64,000 nucleotides of DNA, from positions 124,001-188,000 of the forward strand of contig NZ_JARANZ010000007.1 of NCBI RefSeq assembly GCF_029889905.1. Direction: 5' to 3'. A program made the position numbers and the translations under genes. The DNA comes from Chromohalobacter sp. 11-W (GTDB lineage: Bacteria; Pseudomonadota; Gammaproteobacteria; Pseudomonadales; Halomonadaceae). The notes under the pieces are model-generated. The model ran no database searches. It was not told the DNA's origin and saw nothing but the letters and a program-made list of their open reading frames with translations. Every line of letters starts with the position of its first letter. Position 1 is the first letter of the stretch. This document shows, in pieces, positions 1 through 15,200 of this stretch.

Positions 1-554
<554 letters not shown>

Positions 555-606
555 CTAAAGAGGTGCCAGCAAGCCGGCGGCAGGCACACGCAAGATGATA
601 TGCGCG

Positions 607-1065
607 CTAATAATCCATATCCCAAGCATGCGCCATGGCATGACGCACCTGGTCGAAATCGAACCCACGTGAAGCCAGAAACCGCTCGCGCTTGGCGCGT
701 TCTCGCGGCTCGCGGCCGGGTGAGTCGAAGCGCTTGGCCAATGCCTCACACGCCAGGCGATGCCAATTGGGGGCCTCACTTTCGAGCGCCTCGCCCACCA
801 GCTCGTCGGTGACACCACGCGAACTCAATTCGGCGCGAATCTTCATTGCCCCTTGGCCACGGGACAAACGCGAACGCACGAACTGCTCGGCGAAACGCGC
901 ATCGGACTGCAAGCCCTCTTCGGCCAGGCCATCCAGCGCCAACGCGATATCGGCGCGCTCATGCCCACGCGTCGTCAGCCGCGACACCAGCTCAGCCCGC
1001 GAGTAATCGCGACGCGCCAGCAGGCGGATGGCATCGTCGCGAGGTGTCGTCTCTTGCTTATCCAT
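607..1065 (-). CDS. recX: RecX regulatory protein
   Basis: Small cytoplasmic modulator that binds RecA filaments and restrains their extension. The 152-residue product has the family build of three-helix repeats, with the typical phrases ARRDYSRAELVSRL near residue 17 and DGLAEEGLQSDARFAEQFV in the middle. Length is normal for proteobacterial RecX. Its ATG lies two bases after the recA stop codon, so it is almost certainly co-transcribed and translationally coupled with recA, and would share its LexA control. No good terminator is seen after it, only a weak GC-rich inverted repeat near 563-587. Confidence 0.93.
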   Translation of the reverse strand: MDKQETTPRDDAIRLLARRDYSRAELVSRLTTRGHERADIALALDGLAEEGLQSDARFAEQFVRSRLSRGQGAMKIRAELSSRGVTDELVGEALESEAPNWHRLACEALAKRFDSPGREPRERAKRERFLASRGFDFDQVRHAMAHAWDMDY

Positions 1066-1067
1066 GG

Positions 1068-2144
1068 TTACAGAAGGCTATCGTCGTCCTGGGTCGCTGC
1101 GGCCTTATCTTCGCTCGCGCCTTCCTCCGGCTTGTCGTCCTCCGCCTTGGGCGCGGACAGCAATCGTGCGCGAATCTCGCCTTCGATCTCGTCCATGATC
1201 GCCGGGTTGTCCTCGAGGAACTGAGCGGCGTTGGCCTTGCCTTGACCGATCTTGCTGCCCTGATAGCTGTACCAGGCACCCGCCTTGTCGACCAAGCCTT
1301 GCTGTACCCCGAGATCGATGACCTCGCCGGCATGGTAGATACCCTTGCCATAGAGGATCTGGAACTCGGCCTGGCGGAACGGCGGCGCCACCTTGTTCTT
1401 GACGACCTTGACGCGGGTTTCGTTGCCGGTCACCTCGTCGCCCTGCTTCACCGAGCCAGTCCGGCGGATATCCAGGCGCACACTGGAATAGAACTTCAGC
1501 GCATTGCCGCCGGTAGTGGTCTCGGGACTCCCGAACATCACGCCGATCTTCATGCGGATCTGATTGACGAACATCACCATGCAGTTGGCGTTCTTGATGT
1601 TGCCGGTCACCTTGCGCAGTGCCTGCGACATCAGCCTGGCCTGCAGACCGACGTGAGAATCGCCCATTTCGCCTTCGATCTCGGCACGCGGTGTAAGCGC
1701 CGCCACAGAGTCGACGACGATCACATCGACACCGCCGGAACGTACCAGCATGTCGCAGATTTCCAGCGCCTGCTCGCCGGTATCCGGCTGCGAGACCAGC
1801 AGATCGTCGAGATTGATGCCCAGTTTTTCGGCGTACGTCGGGTCCAGGGCATGCTCGGCATCGATGAACGCACAGGTCTTGCCTTGCTTCTGTGCCTGGG
1901 CAATCACCGATAGCGTCATCGTGGTCTTGCCCGAGGACTCGGGGCCGAAGATCTCGACCACGCGACCCAGCGGCAAGCCGCCCACGCCAAGCGCGATATC
2001 CAGCCCCAGCGACCCGGTGGATATGGCCGGCGTCGCTACGCGCGGCGTATCGCCAAGACGCATCACGGCGCCCTTGCCGAACTGGCGCTCGATCTGGGAA
2101 AGCGCTGCGTTGAGCGCCTTGGAACGGTTGTCGTCCTGTGCCAT
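1068..2144 (-). CDS. recA: RecA recombinase
   Basis: DNA-dependent ATPase that forms filaments on single-stranded DNA, drives strand exchange and stimulates LexA cleavage. The 358-aa protein shows Walker [10 protein letters not shown] at about residues 67-75, the [19 protein letters not shown] Walker B region and the L1/L2 DNA-binding loops (around [13 protein letters not shown] and [14 protein letters not shown]). The acidic C-terminal tail ([13 protein letters not shown]) is usual for RecA, here rather long. It is the first gene of recA-recX; a LexA box sits 73-88 bp upstream of the ATG. Strongly supported. Confidence 0.98.
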   Translation of the reverse strand: MAQDDNRSKALNAALSQIERQFGKGAVMRLGDTPRVATPAISTGSLGLDIALGVGGLPLGRVVEIFGPESSGKTTMTLSVIAQAQKQGKTCAFIDAEHALDPTYAEKLGINLDDLLVSQPDTGEQALEICDMLVRSGGVDVIVVDSVAALTPRAEIEGEMGDSHVGLQARLMSQALRKVTGNIKNANCMVMFVNQIRMKIGVMFGSPETTTGGNALKFYSSVRLDIRRTGSVKQGDEVTGNETRVKVVKNKVAPPFRQAEFQILYGKGIYHAGEVIDLGVQQGLVDKAGAWYSYQGSKIGQGKANAAQFLEDNPAIMDEIEGEIRARLLSAPKAEDDKPEEGASEDKAAATQDDDSLL

Positions 2145-2216
2145 GAAGGTCTCCTATCGAAGGACGTCGAAGCTCGTACGGTGGCGCTGACGCATGTCGT
2201 CGCCGACCGCAAAACA

Positions 2217-2232
2217 CTGTATGACTAGACAG
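2217..2232 (-). promoter_or_regulatory. LexA (SOS) operator of recA
   Basis: The 16-bp sequence CTGTATGACTAGACAG matches the gammaproteobacterial LexA consensus CTGT-N8-ACAG exactly and lies between recA and pncC. On the minus strand a weak -35/-10 pair (TTCGTC, 17 bp, TACAGT) overlaps it, so bound LexA would cover the recA promoter. The box is seen directly; the promoter hexamers are a low-confidence reading. Confidence 0.88.
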
Positions 2233-2282
2233 TAGTATGACGAAAAAATTCCTCTCCGCCTACCTCTGTTTCTTACCCGATA

Positions 2283-2807
2283 TCACGCTGGCGATACCCT
2301 TTTCTCAAGCCTGTCGATCAAGCCGATCAGCGCCACGCGTACCGCTTGTCCACGTACGACGTCACGCGTGCCCGGCAGATGATGGCACTCGCTCTCTTGC
2401 GCTCGCACGTCGCCCCAGGCGAAACATACCGTGCCCACGGGCTTGGCGGCGCTGCCACCACCGGGGCCCGCGACCCCGCTGATCGCCACACCCAGCGTGG
2501 CACCACTGTCGCGACATGCGCCCGCCACCATCTCACCCACGGTTTCGGCACTGACCGCTCCGTGCTCGGCAAGGGTTGCGTCACGCACCCCCAGTAGGCG
2601 CTGCTTGGCACCATTGGCATAGGTCACGTAGCCGGTCTCGAAATACGCAGAGCTACCGGCGATGTCGGTAATCGCACTGGCCACGCCACCACCGGTGCAG
2701 GACTCCGCCACCGTCACGCTGGCATTCGCCGCGAGACAGGCACGCCCCAGGCGCTCGGCCAATGCCTCGAGCGAATAGGCCTGCCATGTTGTCAGCGTCA
2801 CCGCCAT
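2283..2807 (-). CDS. pncC: CinA C-terminal domain family nicotinamide-nucleotide amidase
   Basis: Predicted NMN deamidase of pyridine-nucleotide salvage (NMN to NaMN plus ammonia). The 174-aa product contains only the CinA_C domain: [17 protein letters not shown] near residue 28 and [20 protein letters not shown] further on, with no N-terminal MoCF-like domain, as in stand-alone PncC. The ATG at 2807 is chosen because GGGAG lies about eight bases upstream and the homologous part begins just after it; the frame stays open further upstream without a better start. It sits between recA and mutS, as in Pseudomonas, and starts divergently from mutS. Confidence 0.9.
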   Translation of the reverse strand: MAVTLTTWQAYSLEALAERLGRACLAANASVTVAESCTGGGVASAITDIAGSSAYFETGYVTYANGAKQRLLGVRDATLAEHGAVSAETVGEMVAGACRDSGATLGVAISGVAGPGGGSAAKPVGTVCFAWGDVRAQESECHHLPGTRDVVRGQAVRVALIGLIDRLEKRVSPA

Positions 2808-2964
2808 GTCGTGTCTCCCGGTTGCCATCTCAAGCGGCATGCCACTGACGCCGCCCACCCGAATGCGTAGAATAGAGGCTTTGGCGAACGTTTGCAGGCG
2901 CATCCAGCACGGCGTCGCCTTATCCCACTTGGCAACATCAGCCACCAGCACGACAAGGATTCGC

Positions 2965-5544
2965 ATGAGCCAGGCCTCTGCCCAGCATACCCCGATGATG
3001 GTCCAGTACCTGAAGATCAAGCGTGAGCATCCCGAGGTGCTGCTCTTCTACCGCATGGGCGATTTCTACGAGCTGTTTTATGACGACGCCAAGCGCGCCG
3101 CAAAATTGCTCGATATTACCCTGACCCAACGTGGCCAATCGGCGGGCAAGCCGATTCCCATGGCCGGTGTGCCGTATCATAGTGCCGAAGGCTATCTGGC
3201 GCGGCTGGTCAAATCCGGAGAATCGGTGGCCATCTGCGAGCAGATGAGCGACCCCAGCACGGCCAAGGGCCCCGTGGACCGCCAGGTCGTGCGCATCGTC
3301 ACGCCCGGTACCCTGCACGACGAAGCCTTGCTCGACGCGCGTCGCGACAATCTCGTGCTTGCCGTGCATTCTCACGGCGAGCGCTGGGGCCTAGCCTGGC
3401 TAGAGCTTTCAAGCGGCCATTTCAGCGTGCTCGAAGTCGATGGCGAGAGCGATCTGCTGTCCGAGATCCAGCGCCTCGACCCCGCCGAACTGCTCGCCGC
3501 AGAGAGTCTCTCGCTGCCACCTGCGCTCGCCGAGCGCCCTGGCTTTCGCCGCCAGGGCGACTGGCTGTTCGATCTAGAGAGCGCGCAGCGCTTGCTGTGC
3601 GATCAATTCGGCGTCGCCGACTTGCGCGGCTTCGGCTGCGCCCATCTCACCACTGCACTGACCGCCGCTGGCGTGCTCATCGACTACGCCCGCGACACCC
3701 AGCGCTCGCGCCTTCCCCACGTCACCGGGATCGCCGTGGAGACCCGCGACGAGGCGGTGGTGATCGATGCCGCCAGTCGTCGCAACCTCGAGATCGACAT
3801 CAACCTCGGCGGCGGCTTCGAGAATACGCTGGCCAGCGTGTTGGACACCACCGCTACGGCCATGGGCTCGCGTCAGTTGAAGCGCTGGCTAAACCGGCCG
3901 CTGCGCGATACCACCCAAGTCCAGGCGCGTCAGGCAGCGGTACAGTGTCTCATCGACGACGACCGTTATGCTGCCCTGCGCGAGCCGCTCAAGGCAATCG
4001 GTGACATCGAGCGCATCCTCGCCCGAGTGGCCCTCTACAGCGCTCGGCCGCGTGACCTGGCACGCCTGCGCGATGCGCTCAATGCTCTACCTGCGCTGGA
4101 GCGCGATCTCGCTGAGCTCGGCGACGGCACCGCCATCGACGAGCTCAAGCGCCATATCCGGCCGTATCCCGAACTGGCCGAGACGCTGACCCGTGCCCTG
4201 ATGGACAACCCGCCCGTGGTGATCCGCGACGGCGGCGTAATTGCCACAGGTTTCGACGAGGAACTCGACGAATACCGTGGCCTGGCCGAGCATGCCGGCG
4301 ACTACCTGGTCGAGCTCGAGACTCGCGAGCGCGAACGCACCGGTCTGGCCAGCCTCAAGGTCGGCTATAACCGCGTCCACGGTTACTTCATCGAGATTCC
4401 GCGCGCTCAGGCCCGCGAGGCCCCGGCCGAATATATTCGTCGCCAGACGCTGAAAAATGCCGAACGCTTCATCATCCCCGAGCTCAAGGAATTCGAAGAC
4501 AAGGCGCTCTCGGCCAAGTCGCGTGCGTTGGCGCGCGAAAAGCTGCTGTATGATGGATTGCTGGAAACGCTCAACGTCGATCTGCAAGCACTCCAGGGCA
4601 CGGCACGCGCCCTGGCGACACTCGACGTCCTGGCATGTTTCGCCGAACGCGCCCTGGCGCTGGATTTCGTACGCCCACGGCTGAGCGATCAACCCGGCCT
4701 GCGCATTCGTGGCGGACGCCACCCCGTGGTCGAGCACGTCAGCGACCACCCGTTCGTGCCCAACGACCTAATGCTCGACGAAACGCGACGCTTGCTGGTC
4801 ATCACCGGGCCCAACATGGGCGGGAAGTCGACCTACATGCGCCAAGCGGCCTTGATTGCGCTGCTCGCGCATACGGGCAGTTGCGTGCCCGCCGACGATG
4901 CCGAAATCGGCCCCGTGGACCGCATCTTCACACGTATCGGCTCCAGTGACGATCTGGCCGGCGGACGCTCGACCTTCATGGTGGAGATGACCGAAACCGC
5001 GACCATCCTGCATAACGCCACCGAGCACAGCCTGGTACTGATGGACGAGATCGGTCGCGGCACCAGCACCTTCGACGGTCTCTCGCTGGCCTGGGCCAGC
5101 GCCGAACACCTGGTCGAGCGGCGCGCGTTCACGCTCTTTGCCACGCACTACTTCGAGATGACCGCCCTGACGGAACCCTACGACGGCGTGGCCAATGTGC
5201 ATCTGACGGCCGCCGAGCATCAGGACGGCATCGTCTTCATGCACCGTGTCGAGGAAGGGCCCGCAAGCCAGAGCTACGGCCTGCAAGTCGCGCAGCTCGC
5301 TGGTGTGCCGCCTCGCGTGGTGGCACGAGCACGCGAGAAGCTCGCCACCCTGGAGCAACAAGAAGTCCATCAAGCCAGCACTCGTGGCGGGATGCACGAG
5401 GGCGAGACGCCTAAACCGCAACAAGCAGACCTTTTCGCCAGTGCGCCGCACCCGGTCGTCGAGGCCCTGGAAAAGCTCGACCTTGATGACCTTTCCCCAC
5501 GCCAGGCCATGGCCTTGCTCTATGAGTGGCGTGAACAATGCTGA
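2965..5544 (+). CDS. mutS: DNA mismatch repair protein MutS
   Basis: Mismatch-recognition ATPase that starts methyl-directed repair with MutL. The 859-aa length is close to E. coli MutS (853). Visible features: the mismatch-binding Phe-x-Glu motif in GDFYELF (F34, E36), the lever/clamp region, Walker [10 protein letters not shown] near residue 615, the signature around [16 protein letters not shown] and Walker [17 protein letters not shown]. The ATG at 2965 is preceded by AAGGAT and begins [19 protein letters not shown], the normal N-terminus; an in-frame ATG at 2806 would add an unrelated extension that overlaps pncC. The C-terminal tail resembles the tetramerisation helix region. Confidence 0.97.
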   Translation: MSQASAQHTPMMVQYLKIKREHPEVLLFYRMGDFYELFYDDAKRAAKLLDITLTQRGQSAGKPIPMAGVPYHSAEGYLARLVKSGESVAICEQMSDPSTAKGPVDRQVVRIVTPGTLHDEALLDARRDNLVLAVHSHGERWGLAWLELSSGHFSVLEVDGESDLLSEIQRLDPAELLAAESLSLPPALAERPGFRRQGDWLFDLESAQRLLCDQFGVADLRGFGCAHLTTALTAAGVLIDYARDTQRSRLPHVTGIAVETRDEAVVIDAASRRNLEIDINLGGGFENTLASVLDTTATAMGSRQLKRWLNRPLRDTTQVQARQAAVQCLIDDDRYAALREPLKAIGDIERILARVALYSARPRDLARLRDALNALPALERDLAELGDGTAIDELKRHIRPYPELAETLTRALMDNPPVVIRDGGVIATGFDEELDEYRGLAEHAGDYLVELETRERERTGLASLKVGYNRVHGYFIEIPRAQAREAPAEYIRRQTLKNAERFIIPELKEFEDKALSAKSRALAREKLLYDGLLETLNVDLQALQGTARALATLDVLACFAERALALDFVRPRLSDQPGLRIRGGRHPVVEHVSDHPFVPNDLMLDETRRLLVITGPNMGGKSTYMRQAALIALLAHTGSCVPADDAEIGPVDRIFTRIGSSDDLAGGRSTFMVEMTETATILHNATEHSLVLMDEIGRGTSTFDGLSLAWASAEHLVERRAFTLFATHYFEMTALTEPYDGVANVHLTAAEHQDGIVFMHRVEEGPASQSYGLQVAQLAGVPPRVVARAREKLATLEQQEVHQASTRGGMHEGETPKPQQADLFASAPHPVVEALEKLDLDDLSPRQAMALLYEWREQC

Positions 5545-5716
5545 AGGTGCGTTTGGCTATGAGGCCATTCCAAAACGTTTATGGCGCCCGCTTGCCCACG
5601 CGCCAGGGGCGCGACTAAAATGTGGCGCCATTAGAATATGCCATTATAAATCGCCGCCCGTTTATAACCGTACTGTCACGCTTGGCGCTGCCGCGACCGA
5701 GATTCAGGAGATCCTC

Positions 5717-6040
5717 ATGACATTCGTCGTCACCGAAAACTGCATTCGCTGCAAATACACCGACTGCGTCGAAGTCTGTCCCGTGGACTGCTTCTACGAA
5801 GGGCCCAACTTCCTGGTGATTCACCCCGACGAGTGTATCGACTGCGCGCTGTGCGAGCCCGAATGTCCGGCCGAGGCGATATATTCGGAGGATGAGCTTC
5901 CGGAGGATCAGAAGGACTTTACCGAGCTGAATGCCGAGCTTTCCGAGGTTTGGCCCAACATCAGCGAGAAGAAGGATCCTCTCCCGGAAGCGGAGCAGTG
6001 GGACGGCAGCGCCGACAAGCGGCAATACCTCGAACGCTGA
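5717..6040 (+). CDS. fdxA: Seven-iron ferredoxin (FdxA type)
   Basis: Small cytoplasmic electron carrier with one 3Fe-4S and one 4Fe-4S cluster. The 107-aa protein has nine Cys at 9, 12, 17, 21, 25, 40, 43, 46 and 50, the same pattern as Azotobacter ferredoxin I and Pseudomonas FdxA, and the acidic C-terminal extension of that family. The ATG at 5717 follows CAGGAG at a proper distance; the open frame further upstream has no family similarity. It lies 172 bp after mutS on the same strand and ends in a strong terminator. Position between mutS and the RsmZ-like RNA matches Pseudomonas. Confidence 0.96.
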   Translation: MTFVVTENCIRCKYTDCVEVCPVDCFYEGPNFLVIHPDECIDCALCEPECPAEAIYSEDELPEDQKDFTELNAELSEVWPNISEKKDPLPEAEQWDGSADKRQYLER

Positions 6041-6075
6041 CACTGATTGCCAACGTCCTCGGCGCGCTACACAAC

Positions 6076-6104
6076 GCCGGCCTTTCGACGAGGCCGGCTT
6101 TTTT
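6076..6104 (+). terminator. Rho-independent terminator of fdxA
   Basis: An 8-bp perfect stem (GCCGGCCT at 6076-6083 with AGGCCGGC at 6091-6098), a 7-nt loop and six T follow, 36 bases after the fdxA stop codon. Confidence 0.92.
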
Positions 6105-6127
6105 GGGTCGATAGGCAACGGCAAGAC

Positions 6128-6152
6128 AAAAAAAAGCGGCCCGAAGGCCGCT
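6128..6152 (-). terminator. Rho-independent terminator of the RsmZ-like sRNA
   Basis: On the minus strand the stem AGCGGCC / GGCCGCT (6135-6141 with 6146-6152) closes a 4-nt loop and is followed by eight T. No protein gene ends just before it on that strand; it closes the GGA-rich transcript described in the next entry. Confidence 0.9.
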
Positions 6153-6375
6153 GCATCCCATTCATCCCTGAGCGGCTCCCTCCGCTCGACTCCCGAGGTG
6201 CGCTCCATGCCTGCCATGGGCTCCCTCCACGACAGGCGCACCTTGCTGCATCCCAATCTGCCTCCAGGTAAGCAATGCCTTTGCTCATCCTGTGCCATTG
6301 CATTGTTACCAAACCTTATCGTCGCGACAAGCGGGCCATTTGGCTGCCTCCGTTCTGAAGGCAGACATCGGAAAA
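6128..6375 (-). ncRNA. rsmZ: RsmZ/CsrB-family small RNA (sequesters CsrA/RsmA)
   Basis: Intergenic stretch with no credible protein. Read on the minus strand, 6156-6351 contains twelve GGA triplets in about 200 nt, several in the contexts expected for CsrA binding (CAGGATGAG, CAGGGATGA, two TGGGATGCAG, two GGAGGGAG), then a rho-independent terminator. A -10-like GATAAT at 6382-6387 suggests a start near 6375 and a transcript of about 250 nt. An 18-bp GacA-type box lies about 100 bp further upstream. In Pseudomonas rsmZ occupies the same place beside fdxA. The RNA would bind several CsrA/RsmA dimers and relieve repression of target mRNAs. The 5' end and the exact fold are inferred. Confidence 0.87.
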
Positions 6376-6381
6376 CATAAA

Positions 6382-6387
6382 ATTATC
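6382..6387 (-). promoter_or_regulatory. Candidate -10 element of the RsmZ-like sRNA
   Basis: GATAAT on the minus strand (one mismatch to TATAAT), in an AT-rich stretch about seven bases before the inferred RNA start. No good -35 hexamer is seen, which would be normal for a GacA-activated promoter. Low to moderate certainty. Confidence 0.45.
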
Positions 6388-6469
6388 TTTAAAAACAAAA
6401 AGATAAGACAGTAGAAAACGTATCTATCGCGTCGATCATCGCGCTTTATCACATATTGAGGGCATTTTT

Positions 6470-6487
6470 TGTAGGAAATCTCTTACA
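6470..6487. promoter_or_regulatory. GacA-type upstream activating sequence
   Basis: TGTAGG-N6-CTTACA matches 11 of 12 fixed bases of the GacA consensus TGTAAG-N6-CTTACA. It lies about 100 bp upstream of the inferred start of the RsmZ-like RNA and of no other gene. In pseudomonads this palindrome drives rsmY and rsmZ in response to the GacS/GacA system. Confidence 0.82.
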
Positions 6488-6511
6488 ATAAATGGAGATA
6501 ACGCTTACTCC

Positions 6512-6545
6512 AAAAACACTCACGGCGGCCCTTAAGGCCGCCGTG
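6512..6545 (-). terminator. Rho-independent terminator of eno
   Basis: Perfect 10-bp stem CACGGCGGCC / GGCCGCCGTG (6521-6530 with 6536-6545), loop of five, then AGTG and five T on the minus strand, about 45 bases after the eno stop codon. Confidence 0.88.
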
Positions 6546-6590
6546 GATGCTACAACCGGAATATCATAGACGTACGCTTTGCGTCCGGCG

Positions 6591-7892
<1,302 letters not shown>

Positions 7893-7935
7893 TCATCCTC
7901 GTGTTAACGATGGGTCGTTTCAGCATATCGAGAGG

Positions 7936-7958
7936 GTAGCGGTCACGTTGACCGCTAC
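7936..7958 (-). repeat. Perfect hairpin in the kdsA-eno spacer
   Basis: GTAGCGGTCA (7936-7945) pairs with TGACCGCTAC (7949-7958) around a 3-nt loop. There is no U-run after it on either strand, so it is not a typical terminator; it may slow exonucleases or mark an mRNA processing site between kdsA and eno. Function inferred. Confidence 0.6.
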
Positions 7959-8005
7959 GGGCGGCTCCGCTCGTCGTGTACTCGACTATCGCATTCGTCA
8001 GTGTC

Positions 8006-10650
<2,645 letters not shown>

Positions 10651-10663
10651 CAGCCCGCAGTCC

Positions 10664-10689
10664 GGTGGGAGGGAACTTGTTCCCGACGG
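10664..10689 (+). repeat. REP-like palindromic unit, first of an inverted pair
   Basis: A 26-base unit beginning GGTGGGAGG, with an internal stem GGGAAC / GTTCCC and ending CGACGG. It has the G-rich head plus small hairpin of Pseudomonas-type REP sequences. The second unit lies 8 bp further on in opposite orientation. Confidence 0.75.
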
Positions 10690-10697
10690 AGCCAACT

Positions 10698-10723
10698 CCA
10701 TCGCGAATAAATTCGCTCCCACC
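10698..10723 (-). repeat. REP-like palindromic unit, second of an inverted pair
   Basis: On the minus strand it begins GGTGGGAGC, has the stem GCGAAT / ATTCGC and ends CGATGG. Aligned with the plus-strand unit, head and tail are conserved while the stem differs at paired positions (GGGAAC/GTTCCC against GCGAAT/ATTCGC), so pairing is kept. This is the layout of a BIME-like doublet, as produced by REP-associated transposases; none is encoded in the window. Confidence 0.75.
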
Positions 10724-10761
10724 CGATACCGGATCAGGCCGCCATGGCCCGCAGCCGAGAT

Positions 10762-12198
<1,437 letters not shown>

Positions 12199-12237
12199 TC
12201 AGTGAGTAGCAGACGCTACTCGGGCCGCCGACGGCTC

Positions 12238-15200
12238 TTATTCCGGCTGACGCCGGGATTGGGCCAGCAGGCCGTTGAGACTTGCTGCCTTGGGCTTCAC
12301 CAACCAGAAATGTCGGATGAAGTCGGAGAAGTCCTCGAGGATCGCTTGACCCCGCGCGGAGCCGGTTTCGGCGACGTATTCCTCGATCATCTCCCGCAGG
12401 TGGCGCCGATAGGCTTCCATGACCTCGGTATTGATGCGATGGATCTCGACCAGTTCGTGGTTGTACTTGTCGACGAAGGTGCGATCTTCATCGAGCACAT
12501 ACGCGAACCCGCCGGTCATGCCCGCCCCGAAGTTGATGCCGGTCTCGCCGAGCACGGCGACCAGGCCACCGGTCATATACTCGCAGCAGTGATCGCCGGC
12601 GCCCTCGATGACCGCATGCACGCCGGAGTTACGCACCGCGAAGCGCTCACCCGCCGTACCCGCCGCGAACAGCTTGCCGCCCGTCGCGCCGTACAGGCAG
12701 GTGTTGCCGATGATCGCCGTCTTGTGGCTTTCGAAGCGGCTCTCATGCGGTGGCACGATGACCACCTTGCCGCCGTTCATGCCCTTGCCGACATAATCGT
12801 TGGCATCCCCTTCGAGATAGAGTTGCAGGCCACGCGCATTCCACACCCCGAAGCTCTGCCCGGCCACACCGATGAAACGCGCGGTAATCGGCGCGTCTTC
12901 AAGACCGCTCTCGCCATAGCGCTTGGCGATCTCGCCGGACACTCGGGCCCCTACGCTGCGGTCGCAGTTGGTGATCCGCAAATGGAACTCGCCGCCCGAC
13001 TTGGCCTCGATGGCAGGCAACAAGGCATCCAGCATTTCCTGGTTCTTGGCTCCCGGATCGTGCGGCTCATTACGCCCGACCTGACAGAACTGCGGCGCCC
13101 CTTCGGGCACATGATCGTTCTGTAACAGCGGCATCAAATCGAGCTTGCGCTGAGACGCCGTCTCGCCCTCGAGGATCTCGAGTAGGTCAGTACGCCCGAT
13201 CAGATCGGTCAACTGGCGCACGCCGAGCAACGCCATCAGCTCGCGGACCTCCTCGGCGATGAAGCGGAAGTAGTGCTTGACCATGTCCACGGTGCCGCGG
13301 AAATGCTCGTCGCGCAGATGCTGGTGCTGAGTCGCGACGCCGGTGGCGCAATTGTTGAGGTGACAGATACGCAGGTATTTGCACCCCAGCGCCACCATTG
13401 GTGCCGTGCCGAAGCCGAAACTCTCGGCGCCGAGAATCGCCGCCTTGACCACGTCGAGGCCGGTTTTGAGGCCGCCATCGGTCTGCAGGCGAATCTTGTC
13501 ACGCAGGCTGTTGATGCGCAGCGCCTGATGCACCTCGGGCAGGCCCAGTTCCCAAGGGCTGCCGGCATGCTTGATCGAGGTCAGCGGACTCGCCGCGGTG
13601 CCACCGTCGTAGCCGGAGACGGTAATCAAATCGGCGTAGGCCTTGGCCACGCCGGTGGCGATGGTGCCGATGCCCGGCTCGGAGACCAGCTTGACCGAGA
13701 CCTGGGCCGCGGGGTTGACCTGCTTCAAATCGAAGATCAGCTGCGCCAGATCCTCGATGGAATAGATGTCGTGATGCGGCGGCGGAGAGATCAGCGTCAC
13801 CCCGGGCACCGCATAACGCAGCCGGGCAATCAGCTCGTTGACCTTGCCGCCGGGCAGTTGCCCGCCTTCGCCAGGCTTGGCCCCCTGCGCGACCTTGATC
13901 TGCAGCACCTCGGCATTGACCAGATACGCCGGCGTCACGCCAAAGCGCCCGGAGGCGATCTGCTTGATCTTCGACGAGCGAACGGTCCCATAGCGCGCCG
14001 GATCCTCACCGCCCTCACCGGAGTTGGAGCGCCCGCCGGTCTCATTCATGGCTTGCGCCATCGCCTCATGGGCCTCGGGTGACAGTGCGCCGAGCGACAT
14101 TCCGGCGCTGTCGAAGCGCGGCAGCAGGTTCTCGACCGGCTCGACCTCGTCGAGCGGCAACGGCTCGGGGGCCGGTTTGAGCGTGAGCAGGTCACGGATG
14201 GTGGCCACCGAGCGCTCGTTGACGGTCTGTGCGAACTGCTTCCACTTGGCGTAGTCGCCGCTTTGCACCGCGCTCTGCAACTGCATGACCACGTCCGGGT
14301 TGTAGGCGTGGTATTCATGATCATGAACGTACTTCACCAGGCCGCCCTGACGAATGCTCTTGCGCGGGATCCAGGCATCGCGGGCCAGCAGTTCCTGCTG
14401 CAGTTGCAGCTCGGCGAAGCCGGCGCCCTCGATGCGCGACGCCATACCGGCAAAGCACATGTCCATGACCTCGGAGGACAGCCCCACCGCTTCGAATAGC
14501 TGAGAACCACGATAGGAGGCCAGCGTCGAGATTCCCATCTTGGAGAGAATCTTATAGAGCCCCTTTTGCATGCCTTTGCGATAGTTTTCGCGGGCATCCG
14601 CCGGATTGCCGGTCAACTCGCCGGTGTTGTGCATGTCGGCCATGACCTGGTAGGCCAGATACGGATACACCGCCGTGGCCCCCACACCGAACAGCACCGC
14701 CATCTGGTGAGCGTCGCGGGCATAGCCGGTCTCGACCACCAGGTTGACGCGCGGCCGTAAGGCCTTGCGGCCCAGGTGATGGTGGATCGCCCCCACCGCC
14801 AGCACGGCATGAATCGGCAATTTGCCGCGCTCCAGATCGGCATCCGAGAGCACCAGAATCACCTTGCCCTCGCGAATCGCGTCCTCGGCTCGCTGGCACA
14901 GATTAAGCAGCGCCTGCTTGAGCGTATCGCGCTCAGGGTCGTAACTCAGACTCAGCTTATGGCTGGCGAATGCCGGATCCTCCTGGGTCACCAACGCGGT
15001 GAACTTGCGCGGCGAGAGCACCGGCGTCGTCAGAATCAAGCGATGCGCGTGCTCGGGGGTCGCCTCGAAGACATTCAGCTCGGCGCCGCAACAGGTTTCC
15101 AGCGACATCACGATCGCTTCGCGCAACGGGTCGATAGCCGGATTGGTGACCTGGGCGAACTTTTGCCGGAAGTAATCGGTCAGCAAGCGTCCATGGCGCG

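Noticed and set aside
6067-6312. 81-codon minus-strand frame in the fdxA-eno spacer
   Set aside because: It overlaps the GGA-rich RNA and its terminator; the residues are Gly/Arg/Ser-rich only because of repeated GGA, and no ribosome site precedes it.
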